From contig NZ_JABCJE010000002.1 of NCBI RefSeq assembly GCF_013377535.1, forward strand, positions 248,001 to 312,000: a stretch of 64,000 nucleotides of DNA. The letters are read 5' to 3'. The notes under the pieces were generated by a model that was not told where the DNA came from, ran no database searches, and worked only from the letters and a program-made list of their open reading frames with translations. The position numbers were made by a program, and so were the translations under genes. The DNA is from Donghicola mangrovi. GTDB lineage: Bacteria; Pseudomonadota; Alphaproteobacteria; Rhodobacterales; Rhodobacteraceae. This document shows, piece after piece, positions 37,632-46,463 of the stretch (the first letter of the stretch is position 1; the number at the start of each line of letters is the position of its first letter).

Positions 37632-39176
37632 ATGACCGATACTGATACCCGCAGACGAGCACGCGGGGGTGGCGGCGCCGCCCGACGGGCAGAACGTACC
37701 GCAGTCCGTATCGAATGCGCCAAGTACATCGAACGCAATATCCCCGTGTTCGAAGTGCTGAACGAAGAGGCGCTGGAAATCATTGAAACCAACGCTGAAA
37801 CCCTGCTGTGGGAAGTCGGCGTAAACTTCCCCTCGAACCCCAAAGCGCTGGACCGCTGGCGCGAAGCGGGTGCCGAGGTTGACGGCGAGCGCGTGCGCAT
37901 CCCCCGTGGTCTGGCCCGCGAGCTGTGCAAGACCGCGCCCTCGAGCTATACCCAGCACGCCCGCAACCCCGAGCGTAACGTCGAAATCGGCGGCAAAGGT
38001 CTGGTTCTGGCGCCCGTTTACGGCCCGCCGTTTGTGCGCGACGCCGAAGGTGGCCGCCGTTACGCGACCATGGAAGATTTCCGCAATTTCGTGAAACTGG
38101 GCTATATGTCCAAGTGGCTGCACCACTCGGGCGGCACTGTTTGCGAACCCACTGACGTGCCGGTGAACAAGCGTCACCTCGATATGCTGCACGCCCACAT
38201 GACTCTGTCCGACAAGCCCTTCATGGGATCGGTCACCGAACCCAGCCGGGCGCAGGATTCGGTCGAGATGTGCGAAATCCTGTTCGGCAAAGAGTTCGTC
38301 CAGAACAACGCGGTCATGACTTCGCTGATCAACATTAACTCGCCGATGACCTTCGACGACGTGATGATGGGTGCGCTGGAAGTGTACGCCGAAGCCGGTC
38401 AGGGCTGCATCATTTCGCCGTTCATCGTCGGCGGTGCGATGGCGCCCGTGTCGGTTGCGGGCACTCTGACTCAGGTTCTGGCCGAGGTTCTGGCAGGCAT
38501 CGCCTACAGCCAGCTGATCCGTAAAGGCGCTCCGGTGATCTTCGGGACCTTTGTGACCTCGATCGACATGAACTCGGGCGCGCCGACCTTTGGTACCCCC
38601 GAGGCCAGCATGATCCTGTACGGTGCTGGCCAGCTGGCCCGCCGTCTGAACCTGCCGTTCCGTTCGGGCGGTGGTCTGTGCGGCTCGAAGCTGCCCGACG
38701 CTCAGGCGGCCTATGAATCGGCCAACACCCTGAACGCGGCTCTGATGGGCGGTGTGAACTTCATGCTGCACGCCTGTGGTTGGCTCGAAGGTGGTCTGGT
38801 GTCGTCCTACGAGAAATTCGTGATGGACGCTGACCAGCTGGGCATCCTGCACCGTCTGGCCGAGGGCGTGAAATACGACGAGAACGCCCAAGCGATGGCC
38901 GCAATCCGCGAAGTCGGCCCCGGCGGCCACTATCTGGGCTGTGAACACACCCAGGCGAACTTCAAAGAGGCGTTCTGGCGCACCAACCTGCTGGACTACA
39001 AGCCTTTCGAAACCTGGTACGAGGAGGGCGCGCGCGATACGCAGGCCCTCGCGAGCCTCAAGGTCAAGAAGATGCTGGAAGATTACCAGCAGCCCGCTCT
39101 GGACCCCGCGCTGGCCGAAGCACTGGCCGCATACGTTGCCAACAAAAAGGCATCGATGCCCGACGCATTCACCTGA
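37632..39176 (+). CDS. MttB-family methyltransferase without pyrrolysine
   Basis: The 514-residue protein belongs to the trimethylamine methyltransferase (MttB) superfamily: an N-terminal basic segment, then a barrel with PVYGPPFVRDAEGGRRYATMEDF, TEPSRAQDSVEMCEILFG and SGGGLCGSKLPDAQAAYES. The frame contains no internal TAG, so no pyrrolysine, placing it with non-Pyl members such as glycine betaine:corrinoid methyltransferase MtgB. Rhodobacterales carry many such genes and probably use them to demethylate quaternary amines. GGAGG lies 8 bases before ATG. No corrinoid protein gene is nearby, so the substrate is open. Confidence 0.86.
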   Translation: MTDTDTRRRARGGGGAARRAERTAVRIECAKYIERNIPVFEVLNEEALEIIETNAETLLWEVGVNFPSNPKALDRWREAGAEVDGERVRIPRGLARELCKTAPSSYTQHARNPERNVEIGGKGLVLAPVYGPPFVRDAEGGRRYATMEDFRNFVKLGYMSKWLHHSGGTVCEPTDVPVNKRHLDMLHAHMTLSDKPFMGSVTEPSRAQDSVEMCEILFGKEFVQNNAVMTSLININSPMTFDDVMMGALEVYAEAGQGCIISPFIVGGAMAPVSVAGTLTQVLAEVLAGIAYSQLIRKGAPVIFGTFVTSIDMNSGAPTFGTPEASMILYGAGQLARRLNLPFRSGGGLCGSKLPDAQAAYESANTLNAALMGGVNFMLHACGWLEGGLVSSYEKFVMDADQLGILHRLAEGVKYDENAQAMAAIREVGPGGHYLGCEHTQANFKEAFWRTNLLDYKPFETWYEEGARDTQALASLKVKKMLEDYQQPALDPALAEALAAYVANKKASMPDAFT

Positions 39177-39469
39177 TCCTGATCGGCGCTCGGGGCCTGC
39201 CACATGGCGGCCTCGGCCCGGATGGCGATCAACAACTCTACATGACGGGCGGCGCGATACACTGCGTCGCCCGTTTTGCGTTGCGCCTCCAGCTCTTGTT
39301 CGCGTTCCAGCAACAATCCCAGCGCGATCTCGTGGCTGGCAGGGGCGGAACGGCCCAGAATACGGGGCAGGTGGCGGGTGCGCTCGTACATCGGTTCGCC
39401 AGCGCGGGCGGCCTGCGACAGCAGGCGGGGGCGGACAAGTTTCGACAATTCCAAAGCTAGATCAGTCAT
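39083..39469 (-). CDS. DUF6477-family protein
   Basis: The 128-residue protein starts MTDLALELSKLVRPRLLSQAARAG and continues YERTRHLPRILG, a pattern I associate with the small Rhodobacterales family DUF6477. GGAG lies 8 bases before ATG. From memory the family is near 90-105 residues; here the last 30 or so residues are Ala/Ser-rich and are read antisense to the 3' end of the MttB-family gene (94-base overlap). The stop may have been lost and the tail acquired by read-through. Function unknown. Confidence 0.7.
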   Translation of the reverse strand: MTDLALELSKLVRPRLLSQAARAGEPMYERTRHLPRILGRSAPASHEIALGLLLEREQELEAQRKTGDAVYRAARHVELLIAIRAEAAMWQAPSADQDQVNASGIDAFLLATYAASASASAGSRAGCW

Positions 39470-39607
39470 TTCGCAGTCTCCGTTTGCGTCATGCACAGAC
39501 CATCACACCACCCCTGCCGAGGTGTTGCGCCACCGTTCGCACCCAGCGCACGGTGGGTTCAGTATTGTTTTTCTAACGGAAACAAAAATGGATTTTGCCA
39601 AGGATTT

Positions 39608-39622
39608 TTAACGCATCGGTAA
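39608..39622 (+). promoter_or_regulatory. Near-consensus CtrA box upstream of the DUF6456 gene
   Basis: TTAA-CGCATCG-GTAA has one mismatch to TTAA-N7-TTAA, about 77 bases before the start used here. Twenty bases further on is GGTTAACCATG (39637-39647), which contains the Caulobacter half-site TTAACCAT. Confidence 0.35.
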
Positions 39623-39698
39623 CAGCTGTTCCCGTAGGTTAACCATGATCCCGCAACCAGTTAGCCCCGCGCTACCGACAGGACAAACAGGAGAGATC

Positions 39699-40823
39699 AT
39701 GCCCCCGTCGACCCCGTCCGGCTCTCTGGCCAACGCATTGCCCCAGTGGGTGCCCGAAGGCGCGCAGCGCTATCTGGCGCACACCGAGCAGGGGCTCTCG
39801 ATCCGCGAACTGGCGCGGCACGCGGGGTGTCATGCCTCGACCGTGCTGCGGCAGGTCCAAAAGGTTGAGACGCGGCGCGAGGACCCGCTGGTTGACGAGG
39901 CGCTTTTGCAGCTGGGCCGGGCCCTGTCCAAGGCGACAGAGACAACTCAACAGGATGACACTGCCATGTCCTTCAATGCCCTTCAGCCCGCCGTTCAGCC
40001 CGACCCCGAAACCCTGCGCCGCGAGAGCAAGCGCGTGCTGCGATTCCTGTGCGAATCCGGTGCGGTTCTGGCTGTGGCCGAAGGCATGGAAAAGGCCGTC
40101 GTCGTGCGCAGTTCTGCCGGAGAGGCGGTAAACACCGCCGTGACGGACCGCGCGGTCGCCCGTGCGCTGGCCCTGAAGGACTGGCTGGAATGCGTCGATC
40201 CGGGGCGCGTGTCAAAGTACCGGATCACGCCCGCAGGCCGCGCGGCCTTCAAACGCATGCTGGCCGAGGACGAGAACCGCGCCAGCGGCTTTGCCGAGGC
40301 GCAGACCCCCTTTATGGCGCAGCACGGGGCCTATGACCGCGATGTGCTGGACCCCGATACTGGCGATATGCGGAAGCTGCGGTTCACCAGTCAGGAAACC
40401 CCCTTGGCCGTTCTGGCCCGCCGCCGCGACAAGGACGGTCAGCCTTTCCTTGAGGATGATCTGGTCCGCGCCGGTGAACGCCTGCGCGAAGATTTCGAAC
40501 TGGCCAATATGGGCCCCCGCGTGGCCCAGAATTGGGACCGTTTCCTGACCGGCTCGGATCGGGGCGTCTATCAGGGCGACGATATGGTTGGCTACAGCCC
40601 CGCCGCCGCCCGCACCCGCGTGACCGAGGCGCTGCGCGATCTGGGGCCTGGCCTTGGGGATGTGGTGCTGCGCTGCTGCTGCTACCTCGAAGGGTTGGAA
40701 AACGCCGAGAAAAAGCTGGGTTGGTCCGCCCGTTCGGGCAAGATTGTCCTGCGCATCGCGCTACAGCGCCTGAAAATGTACTACCAGCGCATCGAAGGGT
40801 ATGGCGGCCCGATGATCGGCTGA
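39699..40823 (+). CDS. HTH protein with C-terminal DUF6456 domain
   Basis: The 374-residue protein has an N-terminal helix-turn-helix (GLSIRELARHAGCHASTVLRQVQKVE), a central winged-helix-like segment (about 105-200) and a C-terminal DUF6456 domain (TPLAVLARRRDKDGQPFLEDDLVRAGERLREDFE ... LGWSARSGKIVLRIAL, described here in two parts). This layout is common in Rhodobacterales and Rhizobiales regulators of uncertain role. AGGAG sits 5 bases before the ATG at 39699; an in-frame ATG at 39645 is possible. Its stop is immediately followed by the convergent VIT gene. Confidence 0.78.
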   Translation: MPPSTPSGSLANALPQWVPEGAQRYLAHTEQGLSIRELARHAGCHASTVLRQVQKVETRREDPLVDEALLQLGRALSKATETTQQDDTAMSFNALQPAVQPDPETLRRESKRVLRFLCESGAVLAVAEGMEKAVVVRSSAGEAVNTAVTDRAVARALALKDWLECVDPGRVSKYRITPAGRAAFKRMLAEDENRASGFAEAQTPFMAQHGAYDRDVLDPDTGDMRKLRFTSQETPLAVLARRRDKDGQPFLEDDLVRAGERLREDFELANMGPRVAQNWDRFLTGSDRGVYQGDDMVGYSPAAARTRVTEALRDLGPGLGDVVLRCCCYLEGLENAEKKLGWSARSGKIVLRIALQRLKMYYQRIEGYGGPMIG

Positions 40824-41549
40824 TCAGGCCCCAACGGCCCAACCAACCCCATAGGCGACCGCCGCACAGACGGCTCCGACCAGAACGGTCTCGCCTATGG
40901 CGCGCAGGGCGGTGTCCTCGGTCACCCGCCAGCGCAGCGTTCCCAGCCCCGCCAACGCGCCCACCGTGGCCGCCACGGACCACATCAGAGTCGTGCCATC
41001 CGCCTCGGCGATGAAATAGGGCATCAGGGGCAGGGACCCGAACAGCACAAACGACACAAAGGTCACCAGCCCGCTTTGCCATGGGCTTTCCATGTCGGGG
41101 TCGGTCATCCCGTGCTCAAAGGTCATGGACAGATCGGCCAGCACTTCGGGGTGTTCGGACAGGATGATCCCGATGTCCTGCGCCCGCGTCATCGGCACCC
41201 CGCGCTGGACCAGAAACTGGCTCAGCGCCGTGCCCGCGCGAGGTCCGTCGTGGATCACATGGCCCAGAACCTTGGCCCGCCGCGCGCGGTACATCGCGTG
41301 GCGCGACCGTAGGGACAGGAACTCTCCCAGCCCCATGCTGACCGCATCGGCGAACAGGTTCGCCAGCCCGAACACCAGCACCGCAATCGCGCCGATCCCC
41401 GCAGCCCCATCCGCCCGCGCGCCCGCAAACCCCGCCACGATGGCAAAGGTGGTGACGATCCCGTCATTTCCGCCGAACACGATCTGCTTCAGGAAATCCT
41501 GCGTGCGGGTCATGCCCTTGGTTTCGGGAGAGTCCGGATCGGTCAGCAT
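40824..41549 (-). CDS. VIT1/CCC1-family iron or manganese transporter
   Basis: The 241-residue membrane protein starts with the family signature FLKQIVFGGNDGIVTTFAIVAGF, then LVFGLANLFADAVSMGLGEFLS, and has about five membrane helices with a cytoplasmic helical insert (about 85-150) rich in charged residues. Family members export Fe2+ or Mn2+ from the cytoplasm. AAGG lies 7 bases before the ATG. It abuts, tail to tail, the DUF6456 gene. Confidence 0.87.
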   Translation of the reverse strand: MLTDPDSPETKGMTRTQDFLKQIVFGGNDGIVTTFAIVAGFAGARADGAAGIGAIAVLVFGLANLFADAVSMGLGEFLSLRSRHAMYRARRAKVLGHVIHDGPRAGTALSQFLVQRGVPMTRAQDIGIILSEHPEVLADLSMTFEHGMTDPDMESPWQSGLVTFVSFVLFGSLPLMPYFIAEADGTTLMWSVAATVGALAGLGTLRWRVTEDTALRAIGETVLVGAVCAAVAYGVGWAVGA

Positions 41550-41690
41550 CGCATGGCCTTTATTTCTATGGCGCCTTCAGCCTAGCGGGCCGGTCCCCAC
41601 CCACAAGCGCCCCGCATCTCCCCACGCCCACGTGATGCAAAAAAGCCGCGCCGTCTGGCGGAACCCCGCCCAAAGCGATAATCTGAGCCT

Positions 41691-42614
41691 ATGAAAATCA
41701 CGCTGCGCCAATTGGAATACTTCATCGCTCTCGCCGAAATGCGCCACTTCGGCCAGGCCGCCGAGAAGGTGCATATCAGCCAGCCCGCGCTCTCTGTCCA
41801 GATCCGCGAGCTCGAAGGCCACCTTGGCGGCCCCTTGGTGGAACGCCACGCCCGCGATGTGACCCTGACACCCTTTGGCCGTTTGGCGCTGGTGCAGGCC
41901 CGCAGCATCGTCTCCCAAGTCCGCCAGTTGGAACAATCCGCCCGCTGGCGCGAAGGGCTGGCTGGCAAGCTGGTGATCGGCATGATCCCCACAATCGCAC
42001 CCTATCTGCTGCCCACCGCCTTGGCCGAACTGCGCGCCCGCGACCTGAGCCTTGATGTGCAGGTCCAAGAGGCCAAAACCGCCCGCCTTCTGGCAGCCCT
42101 CCAGCAGGGGGAACTGGACGCCGCCGTCATCGCGCTGCCCTCGGAAACCGCCGGAATGATCGAACGCCCCCTGTTCGAGGATCGTTTCCTTTTGGCCGGA
42201 TCCCGCGCCCGCATCGACGCCATCGGCAAAAACCTCGAGGAACTGCGCCCCGTCTCCCTCGATCCCGACCAATTGCTCTTGCTCGAAGATGGCCACTGCC
42301 TGACCGATCAGGCGCTCGAGGTCTGCGGCAGGTCCAACCACCAGATCAACATGGGCGCGTCCTCGCTGGCGACGCTGTCGCGCATGGTTGCAGCCGGATT
42401 TGGCCTTACCTTCCTGCCCGAACTCGCCGCCCTGACCGAAAGCCGCGCCGCCCCCGATATGGCGCTCGCCCGTTTCCACGGCACGGAACCGGCGCGGACC
42501 ATCGGCCTCGTGCGCCGCGATGTGGCGGGGGATGACGGCTGGTTCACCGAGCTTGGCGATATCCTGACCCGCGTGGGCCAAGACCTGATCGCAGAAACCA
42601 GAAACGCCTTTTAG
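41691..42614 (+). CDS. oxyR: Hydrogen-peroxide regulator OxyR
   Basis: A LysR-type regulator of 307 residues with the HTH FGQAAEKVHISQPALSVQIREL. The redox pair is conserved: Cys203 and Cys212 in LLEDGHCLTDQALEVC, spaced 9 as in E. coli OxyR C199/C208. On peroxide exposure the pair forms a disulfide that turns on target genes. It is convergent with a peroxiredoxin gene across a perfect hairpin, which supports a role in peroxide defence. Confidence 0.93.
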   Translation: MKITLRQLEYFIALAEMRHFGQAAEKVHISQPALSVQIRELEGHLGGPLVERHARDVTLTPFGRLALVQARSIVSQVRQLEQSARWREGLAGKLVIGMIPTIAPYLLPTALAELRARDLSLDVQVQEAKTARLLAALQQGELDAAVIALPSETAGMIERPLFEDRFLLAGSRARIDAIGKNLEELRPVSLDPDQLLLLEDGHCLTDQALEVCGRSNHQINMGASSLATLSRMVAAGFGLTFLPELAALTESRAAPDMALARFHGTEPARTIGLVRRDVAGDDGWFTELGDILTRVGQDLIAETRNAF

Positions 42615-42642
42615 ACTTTCTGCTTTGCCTAAATACTCAAAC

Positions 42643-42672
42643 GCCCTGCGCTCCGGAACCGGAGCGCAGGGC
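42643..42672. terminator. Perfect 14-bp palindromic hairpin between oxyR and the peroxiredoxin gene
   Basis: GCCCTGCGCTCCGG, AA, CCGGAGCGCAGGGC is a perfect inverted repeat centred between the two convergent stops. Neither side has a clean T-run (the minus side reads GTTTGAGTATTT), so it is probably a shared bidirectional terminator acting mostly through stem strength. Confidence 0.6.
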
Positions 42673-42701
42673 GCCAACATCTCAATTAGGAAAACCGCTG
42701 A

Positions 42702-43253
42702 TTATTCAGCAGCAACGGGCTTGGCCGCGTTTTCCAGATACTTCAGCAGGTTCTCGGGCGAGCTTTCGCCATAGGGGTCTTCACCGTGGTTGTCGCAACG
42801 GCCGGGCTCTTCGAACCATGCTTCGACGACGCCGTTATCGACGATCGCCGCATAGCGCCACGAACGCATGCCAAAGCCCAGGTTGTCCTTGGCGACCAGC
42901 ATGCCGACTTTGCGGGTGAATTCGCCCGAGCCATCGGGGATGACTTTGACGTTTTTGATGTCCTGCATCTGCGCCCACTTGTTCATGACAAAGCTGTCAT
43001 TGACCGACATGCAGTAGATTTCGTCGATGCCCAGTTCCTGGAACTTGGCAAAGTTGTCTTCGAAACCGGGCAGCTGGTAGGTCGAGCAGGTGGGGGTGAA
43101 CGCGCCGGGCAGCGAGAACAGGATCACGCGCTTGCCTGCGAAGTAATCCGCAGTGGTCATGTCCTGCCAACGATAGGGGTTCGGGCCGCCGACGGCTTCG
43201 TCGCGAACGCGGGTGCGGAAGGTCACTTCGGGCAGGCTGATACCAGGCTTCAT
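42702..43253 (-). CDS. Prx5-type peroxiredoxin
   Basis: The 183-residue protein has the peroxidatic site FSLPGAFTPTCSTYQLPGF (Cys56) and DEIYCMSVNDSFVMNKW, the Prx5/AhpE-like atypical peroxiredoxin pattern. These enzymes reduce hydrogen peroxide and alkyl peroxides; further cysteines near residues 80 and 155 could serve as resolving thiols. GGAG is 7 bases before the ATG; a longer frame adds 37 unconvincing residues. A hairpin GGCGCA / TGCGCC (43297-43312) lies in its leader. Confidence 0.92.
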   Translation of the reverse strand: MKPGISLPEVTFRTRVRDEAVGGPNPYRWQDMTTADYFAGKRVILFSLPGAFTPTCSTYQLPGFEDNFAKFQELGIDEIYCMSVNDSFVMNKWAQMQDIKNVKVIPDGSGEFTRKVGMLVAKDNLGFGMRSWRYAAIVDNGVVEAWFEEPGRCDNHGEDPYGESSPENLLKYLENAAKPVAAE

Positions 43254-43578
43254 TTCGTCTCTCCGTAGAGTTTGGTGAAGGGGGTCTGAATTCTGCGGCG
43301 CAGTAATGCGCCTGCGGCAATTACTAGAATCGTTCCAAACTGTGTGCAATGGCTTGGGCCGCAATAATTCCTGAGCGTTTCAAATATCTTTGTGAGGCAG
43401 GTGGTTGTGCCTGTTTTCTTTGCTGAAAACGCCGGTAAATCCGCCGGTTGGGTCCAGCTATTCGCACGCGGCATAGGCGAAATGCGTCGCATGCAAACCG
43501 CGATTGCGGAACTGGAACTTTGCTTCGCTTAGGCCTAAAGTAGGCCAACGCAACAATACCCCCGTCTGGAGCCACCCC
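43254..43578. other. Divergent promoter region of the peroxiredoxin and lipA genes
   Basis: Besides the hairpin at 43297-43312 in the peroxiredoxin leader, a perfect inverted repeat GGCCTA-AAG-TAGGCC lies at 43532-43546, 33 bases before lipA. No full OxyR-type spaced repeat (ATAG-N7-CTAT) was found. No ORF here has a ribosome site. Confidence 0.4.
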
Positions 43579-44529
43579 GTGCGAGACCTGAAGATCCCGA
43601 GCCAGCGTCACCCCGAAAAGGCGCATCGCCCCGACAACGCTCAGCCCAAAAAGCCCGAGTGGATCCGCGTCAAGGCGCCCACCAGCGAAGGGTATCGCGA
43701 AACCCACAAGATCATGCGCGAGCACAAGCTGGTCACCGTCTGCGAAGAGGCCGGTTGCCCCAACGTAGGTGAGTGCTGGTCTCAGGGTCACGCCACCATG
43801 ATGATCATGGGAGAGATCTGTACCCGCGGTTGTTCCTTCTGCAATATCGCGACCGGTCGTCCCGACGCGCTCGATGTGTTCGAACCGGGCCGCGTGGCCG
43901 ATGCGGTTCAGAAGCTGGGTCTGAAGCACGTGGTGATCACCTCGGTGGACCGCGACGACCTGGAGGACGGCGGGGCCGAGCACTTTGCCCAGACCATTCG
44001 CGCCGTGCGTCACCGCAGCCCCTCGACCACCATCGAAATTCTGACCCCCGACTTCCTGAAATGCGCCCCCGAGGTGCTGGAAGCCGTGGTCAAGGCCAAG
44101 CCCGACGTGTTCAACCACAACCTCGAGACTGTTCCCGGCCTCTATCCGACCGTGCGCCCCGGTGCGCGCTATTTCCACTCGCTGCGTCTGCTCCAGCGGG
44201 TCAAGGAAATCGACCCCAGCATTTTCACCAAATCGGGGATCATGGTCGGCCTTGGCGAAACCAATGAACAGGTCCGTCAAGTCATGGATGACATGCGCGC
44301 CGCCGACATCGACTTCCTGACCATCGGCCAGTACCTGCAGCCGACCCCCAAGCACCACAAAGTTGACCGCTTCGTCACCCCCGAGGAATTCGCGGGCTAC
44401 GAAAAGGCCGCTTGGGCCAAGAACTTCCTCATGGTGTCGGCGACCCCGCTGACCCGCTCCAGCTATCACGCGGGGGATGACTTTGCCCGCCTGCGCGAGA
44501 ACCGCCTGAAGAAACTGGCCGAAGCCTGA
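43579..44529 (+). CDS. lipA: Lipoyl synthase
   Basis: LipA inserts two sulfur atoms into octanoyl groups of 2-oxoacid dehydrogenases. The 316-residue radical-SAM enzyme has both cysteine sets: auxiliary cluster [12 protein letters not shown] and radical-SAM cluster [13 protein letters not shown] at 43579 is the start, with GGAG 7 bases upstream, giving [20 protein letters not shown] as in relatives; the longer frame has no ribosome site. Confidence 0.97.
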   Translation: MRDLKIPSQRHPEKAHRPDNAQPKKPEWIRVKAPTSEGYRETHKIMREHKLVTVCEEAGCPNVGECWSQGHATMMIMGEICTRGCSFCNIATGRPDALDVFEPGRVADAVQKLGLKHVVITSVDRDDLEDGGAEHFAQTIRAVRHRSPSTTIEILTPDFLKCAPEVLEAVVKAKPDVFNHNLETVPGLYPTVRPGARYFHSLRLLQRVKEIDPSIFTKSGIMVGLGETNEQVRQVMDDMRAADIDFLTIGQYLQPTPKHHKVDRFVTPEEFAGYEKAAWAKNFLMVSATPLTRSSYHAGDDFARLRENRLKKLAEA

Positions 44530-44551
44530 TTTCATCGCAAAGACACTATGA

Positions 44552-44577
44552 ACGGGGCCCATCGAGGCCCCGTTTTT
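44552..44577 (+). terminator. Intrinsic terminator of lipA
   Basis: ACGGGGCC pairs with GGCCCCGT across a CATCGA loop and is followed by TTTTT, 23 bases after the stop. Confidence 0.93.
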
Positions 44578-44584
44578 CATGGGC

Positions 44585-45460
44585 TCAGGGCAGGGCCATC
44601 AGATAGGCGGCGATGGCCTCGCGGTCCTCTGGGGGCAGTTGGGCGGTATTCTCGATCACCAGCGCCATGTGGCCGCCCGCGCTGTCGTAGTCGGGCGTAA
44701 AGCCGGTCGCCAGATAGTAGGCGATGTCGGCTTTCTTCCACCCCAGCAGGGTGCGGGTGATACCGGGGATTTCGCCTTTGCCTGCGGGGTTCGGCGCCCC
44801 GTGCAGCCATTCGCTGCGGATCAGCCCGCCGAACTCGTCCCGTGGGGTGTGGCATTCCCCGCAATGGCCCAACGCCTCGACCAGATAGCGGCCGCGCTGA
44901 ATTTGCGCGCCAGGGGCGGCGGTGACGGTGTACCCTTCTTTCAGGTAAAGCTGCTTCCACAGCCCGACCGCGCGGCGGATATTGTAGGGAAAGCGGATGT
45001 CGTGGGGCGGATTGTCCTGCGCCGACGGGGGCAAGGTCTGCATATAGGCAAAAAGGTCAATCACGTCCTGCGGGTCCATATGGATGTAGGACGTGTAGGG
45101 AAACGCGGGGAAATAGTGGGTCCCCTCGGGCGAGACCCCGCGCAGCACCGCATCCGCGAACTGATCAGGGGTCCAGCCGCCGATGCCATGCTCTGGGTCG
45201 GTCGAAATGTTCGGCACCACAAACATGCCAAAGGGCGAGGGGATTTTCATACCCCCGGACAAGGTTAATTTGTCGTCCGAGTCCCCAGAGGCGTGACAGG
45301 ATGCACAGCCGCCTGCCAAAAAGACCTCTCGGCCATGTTCGGGATCACCGACCAGCGCGACGTCTTCGTTAAACTCCCAATGGGTGGGTCGAGATAGCCA
45401 CCAAGCTGCAGCTCCGCCTATCATCCCGAAGATGATAAGGAATTTCAGGACCTCGCGCAT
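44585..45460 (-). CDS. Membrane-anchored diheme cytochrome c
   Basis: The 291-residue protein has an uncleaved-looking N-terminal helix (about 4-22) and two heme c sites, GCASCH (residues 51-56) and HCGECH (about 195-200). Each sits in a cytochrome c domain with candidate Met ligands. It resembles the cytochrome subunits of periplasmic alcohol or aldehyde dehydrogenases, but no dehydrogenase is adjacent, so its partner is unknown. A 38-codon ORF with a strong ribosome site precedes it by six bases and is probably cotranscribed. Confidence 0.9.
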   Translation of the reverse strand: MREVLKFLIIFGMIGGAAAWWLSRPTHWEFNEDVALVGDPEHGREVFLAGGCASCHASGDSDDKLTLSGGMKIPSPFGMFVVPNISTDPEHGIGGWTPDQFADAVLRGVSPEGTHYFPAFPYTSYIHMDPQDVIDLFAYMQTLPPSAQDNPPHDIRFPYNIRRAVGLWKQLYLKEGYTVTAAPGAQIQRGRYLVEALGHCGECHTPRDEFGGLIRSEWLHGAPNPAGKGEIPGITRTLLGWKKADIAYYLATGFTPDYDSAGGHMALVIENTAQLPPEDREAIAAYLMALP

Positions 45461-45466
45461 GAAACC

Positions 45467-45583
45467 TCAGGTGTTGCGCCTGGGCTTGGGCTGGGCCGCT
45501 TTGGCCGGGGCACGGTCCATCCGTGCCACGCAAACGCCCGCCAGAGACGTTGCAATAACCAAGGCCGTCAGAAAAAGATACAT
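45467..45583 (-). CDS. 38-residue membrane peptide upstream of the diheme cytochrome gene
   Basis: The ORF has AAGGAG 7 bases before its ATG, among the best ribosome sites in the window. The product has one hydrophobic stretch (residues 2-19) followed by a basic, Pro/Ala-rich tail (ARMDRAPAKAAQPKPRR), so it is likely a single-pass membrane peptide with the tail in the cytoplasm. Its stop is six bases before the cytochrome ATG, so it may help cytochrome insertion or act as a translational leader. No homologue is recognised. Confidence 0.6.
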   Translation of the reverse strand: MYLFLTALVIATSLAGVCVARMDRAPAKAAQPKPRRNT

Positions 45584-45670
45584 GGTCGTTCTCCTTGTCT
45601 GGTCCGCAAAGCATATCACAGGAAAACGGCAAAGCCTGCCAGAGATTTACGCAATTCTCCTCAGGGGCGG

Positions 45671-45856
45671 TCACAACCTCGGCATTCCGCCGCGGCGGGT
45701 GTCGTTGACGGTCAACCACTCGGGCCAGCCCCAGAAATGCTCGATCGCGACCAGGATCAGGCACAGGGCGATGACCCCGAGCACCAGTTTCACGCGCTGC
45801 GGAGACGGCGGGTTGCGCACCCACCGCGACATGCGGACCAGCCAGATCAGGTTCAT
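45671..45856 (-). CDS. 61-residue single-pass membrane protein
   Basis: The ORF starts in the stop of hpt (ATGA overlap) and encodes a basic N-terminal region ([15 protein letters not shown]), one hydrophobic helix (about 24-40) and a short Trp-rich end. Composition and coupling to hpt support a real gene. The layout is recalled as a conserved hypothetical in Rhodobacterales; function unknown. Confidence 0.68.
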   Translation of the reverse strand: MNLIWLVRMSRWVRNPPSPQRVKLVLGVIALCLILVAIEHFWGWPEWLTVNDTRRGGMPRL

Positions 45857-46389
45857 TCGGTAAACCGCACCTTGCCGATATAGCCAAGGTTCCGGTTTCT
45901 CTGGGCAAAGTCGATCCCGTAGCCGACTACGAATTCATCGGGGATTTCGAACCCGATATAGTCGGCGGTGAAGTCCACCTCGCGGCGCGAGGGTTTGTCC
46001 AGAAGCGCGATTGTTTTCAACCGCTTAGGGTGGCGGGATTTCAGCAGCTTGATCACATTCGACAGGGTGTGGCCGGTGTCTACGATATCCTCGACGACCA
46101 GCACATCGCGCCCCTCGATCTGGCCGCGCAGGTCCTTGAGGATGCGCACCTCCCGGGAAGATTCCATCGCATCGCCATAGGAGCTGACCTCCATAAAATC
46201 GACCTCGACGGGCAGGTCCAGTTCGCGGGCCAGATCAGCGATGAACACGAAACTGCCCCGGAGCAGGCCCACCACGACCAGCTGTTGGGTGTCGGAAAAT
46301 TCATCGGTGATTTCCTTGGCCAGCGCCTCGATCCGCGCGGCAATCGCCTTGGCCGAGATCATTTCGTCGATGACATAAGGACGCGACAC
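45853..46389 (-). CDS. hpt: Hypoxanthine phosphoribosyltransferase
   Basis: Hpt salvages hypoxanthine (and usually guanine) to IMP/GMP with PRPP. The 178-residue protein has the PRPP loop [17 protein letters not shown] and [20 protein letters not shown]. The start is set at GTG 46389 because GGGGGG lies a few bases upstream and relatives begin with [13 protein letters not shown]; a longer frame adds 19 residues of non-family sequence. It is followed by the 61-residue membrane protein. Confidence 0.93.
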   Translation of the reverse strand: MSRPYVIDEMISAKAIAARIEALAKEITDEFSDTQQLVVVGLLRGSFVFIADLARELDLPVEVDFMEVSSYGDAMESSREVRILKDLRGQIEGRDVLVVEDIVDTGHTLSNVIKLLKSRHPKRLKTIALLDKPSRREVDFTADYIGFEIPDEFVVGYGIDFAQRNRNLGYIGKVRFTE

Positions 46390-46463
46390 GGGATATCCCC
46401 CCTTGAAGTTTTGGGCGTATACTACGAAATGCTGGACCACTGTCACGAATAATCCTTGGTGCC

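Noticed and set aside
37632-39176. Pyrrolysine-containing trimethylamine methyltransferase
   Set aside because: The frame is uninterrupted by TAG and no pyl genes are visible, so it is a non-Pyl family member.
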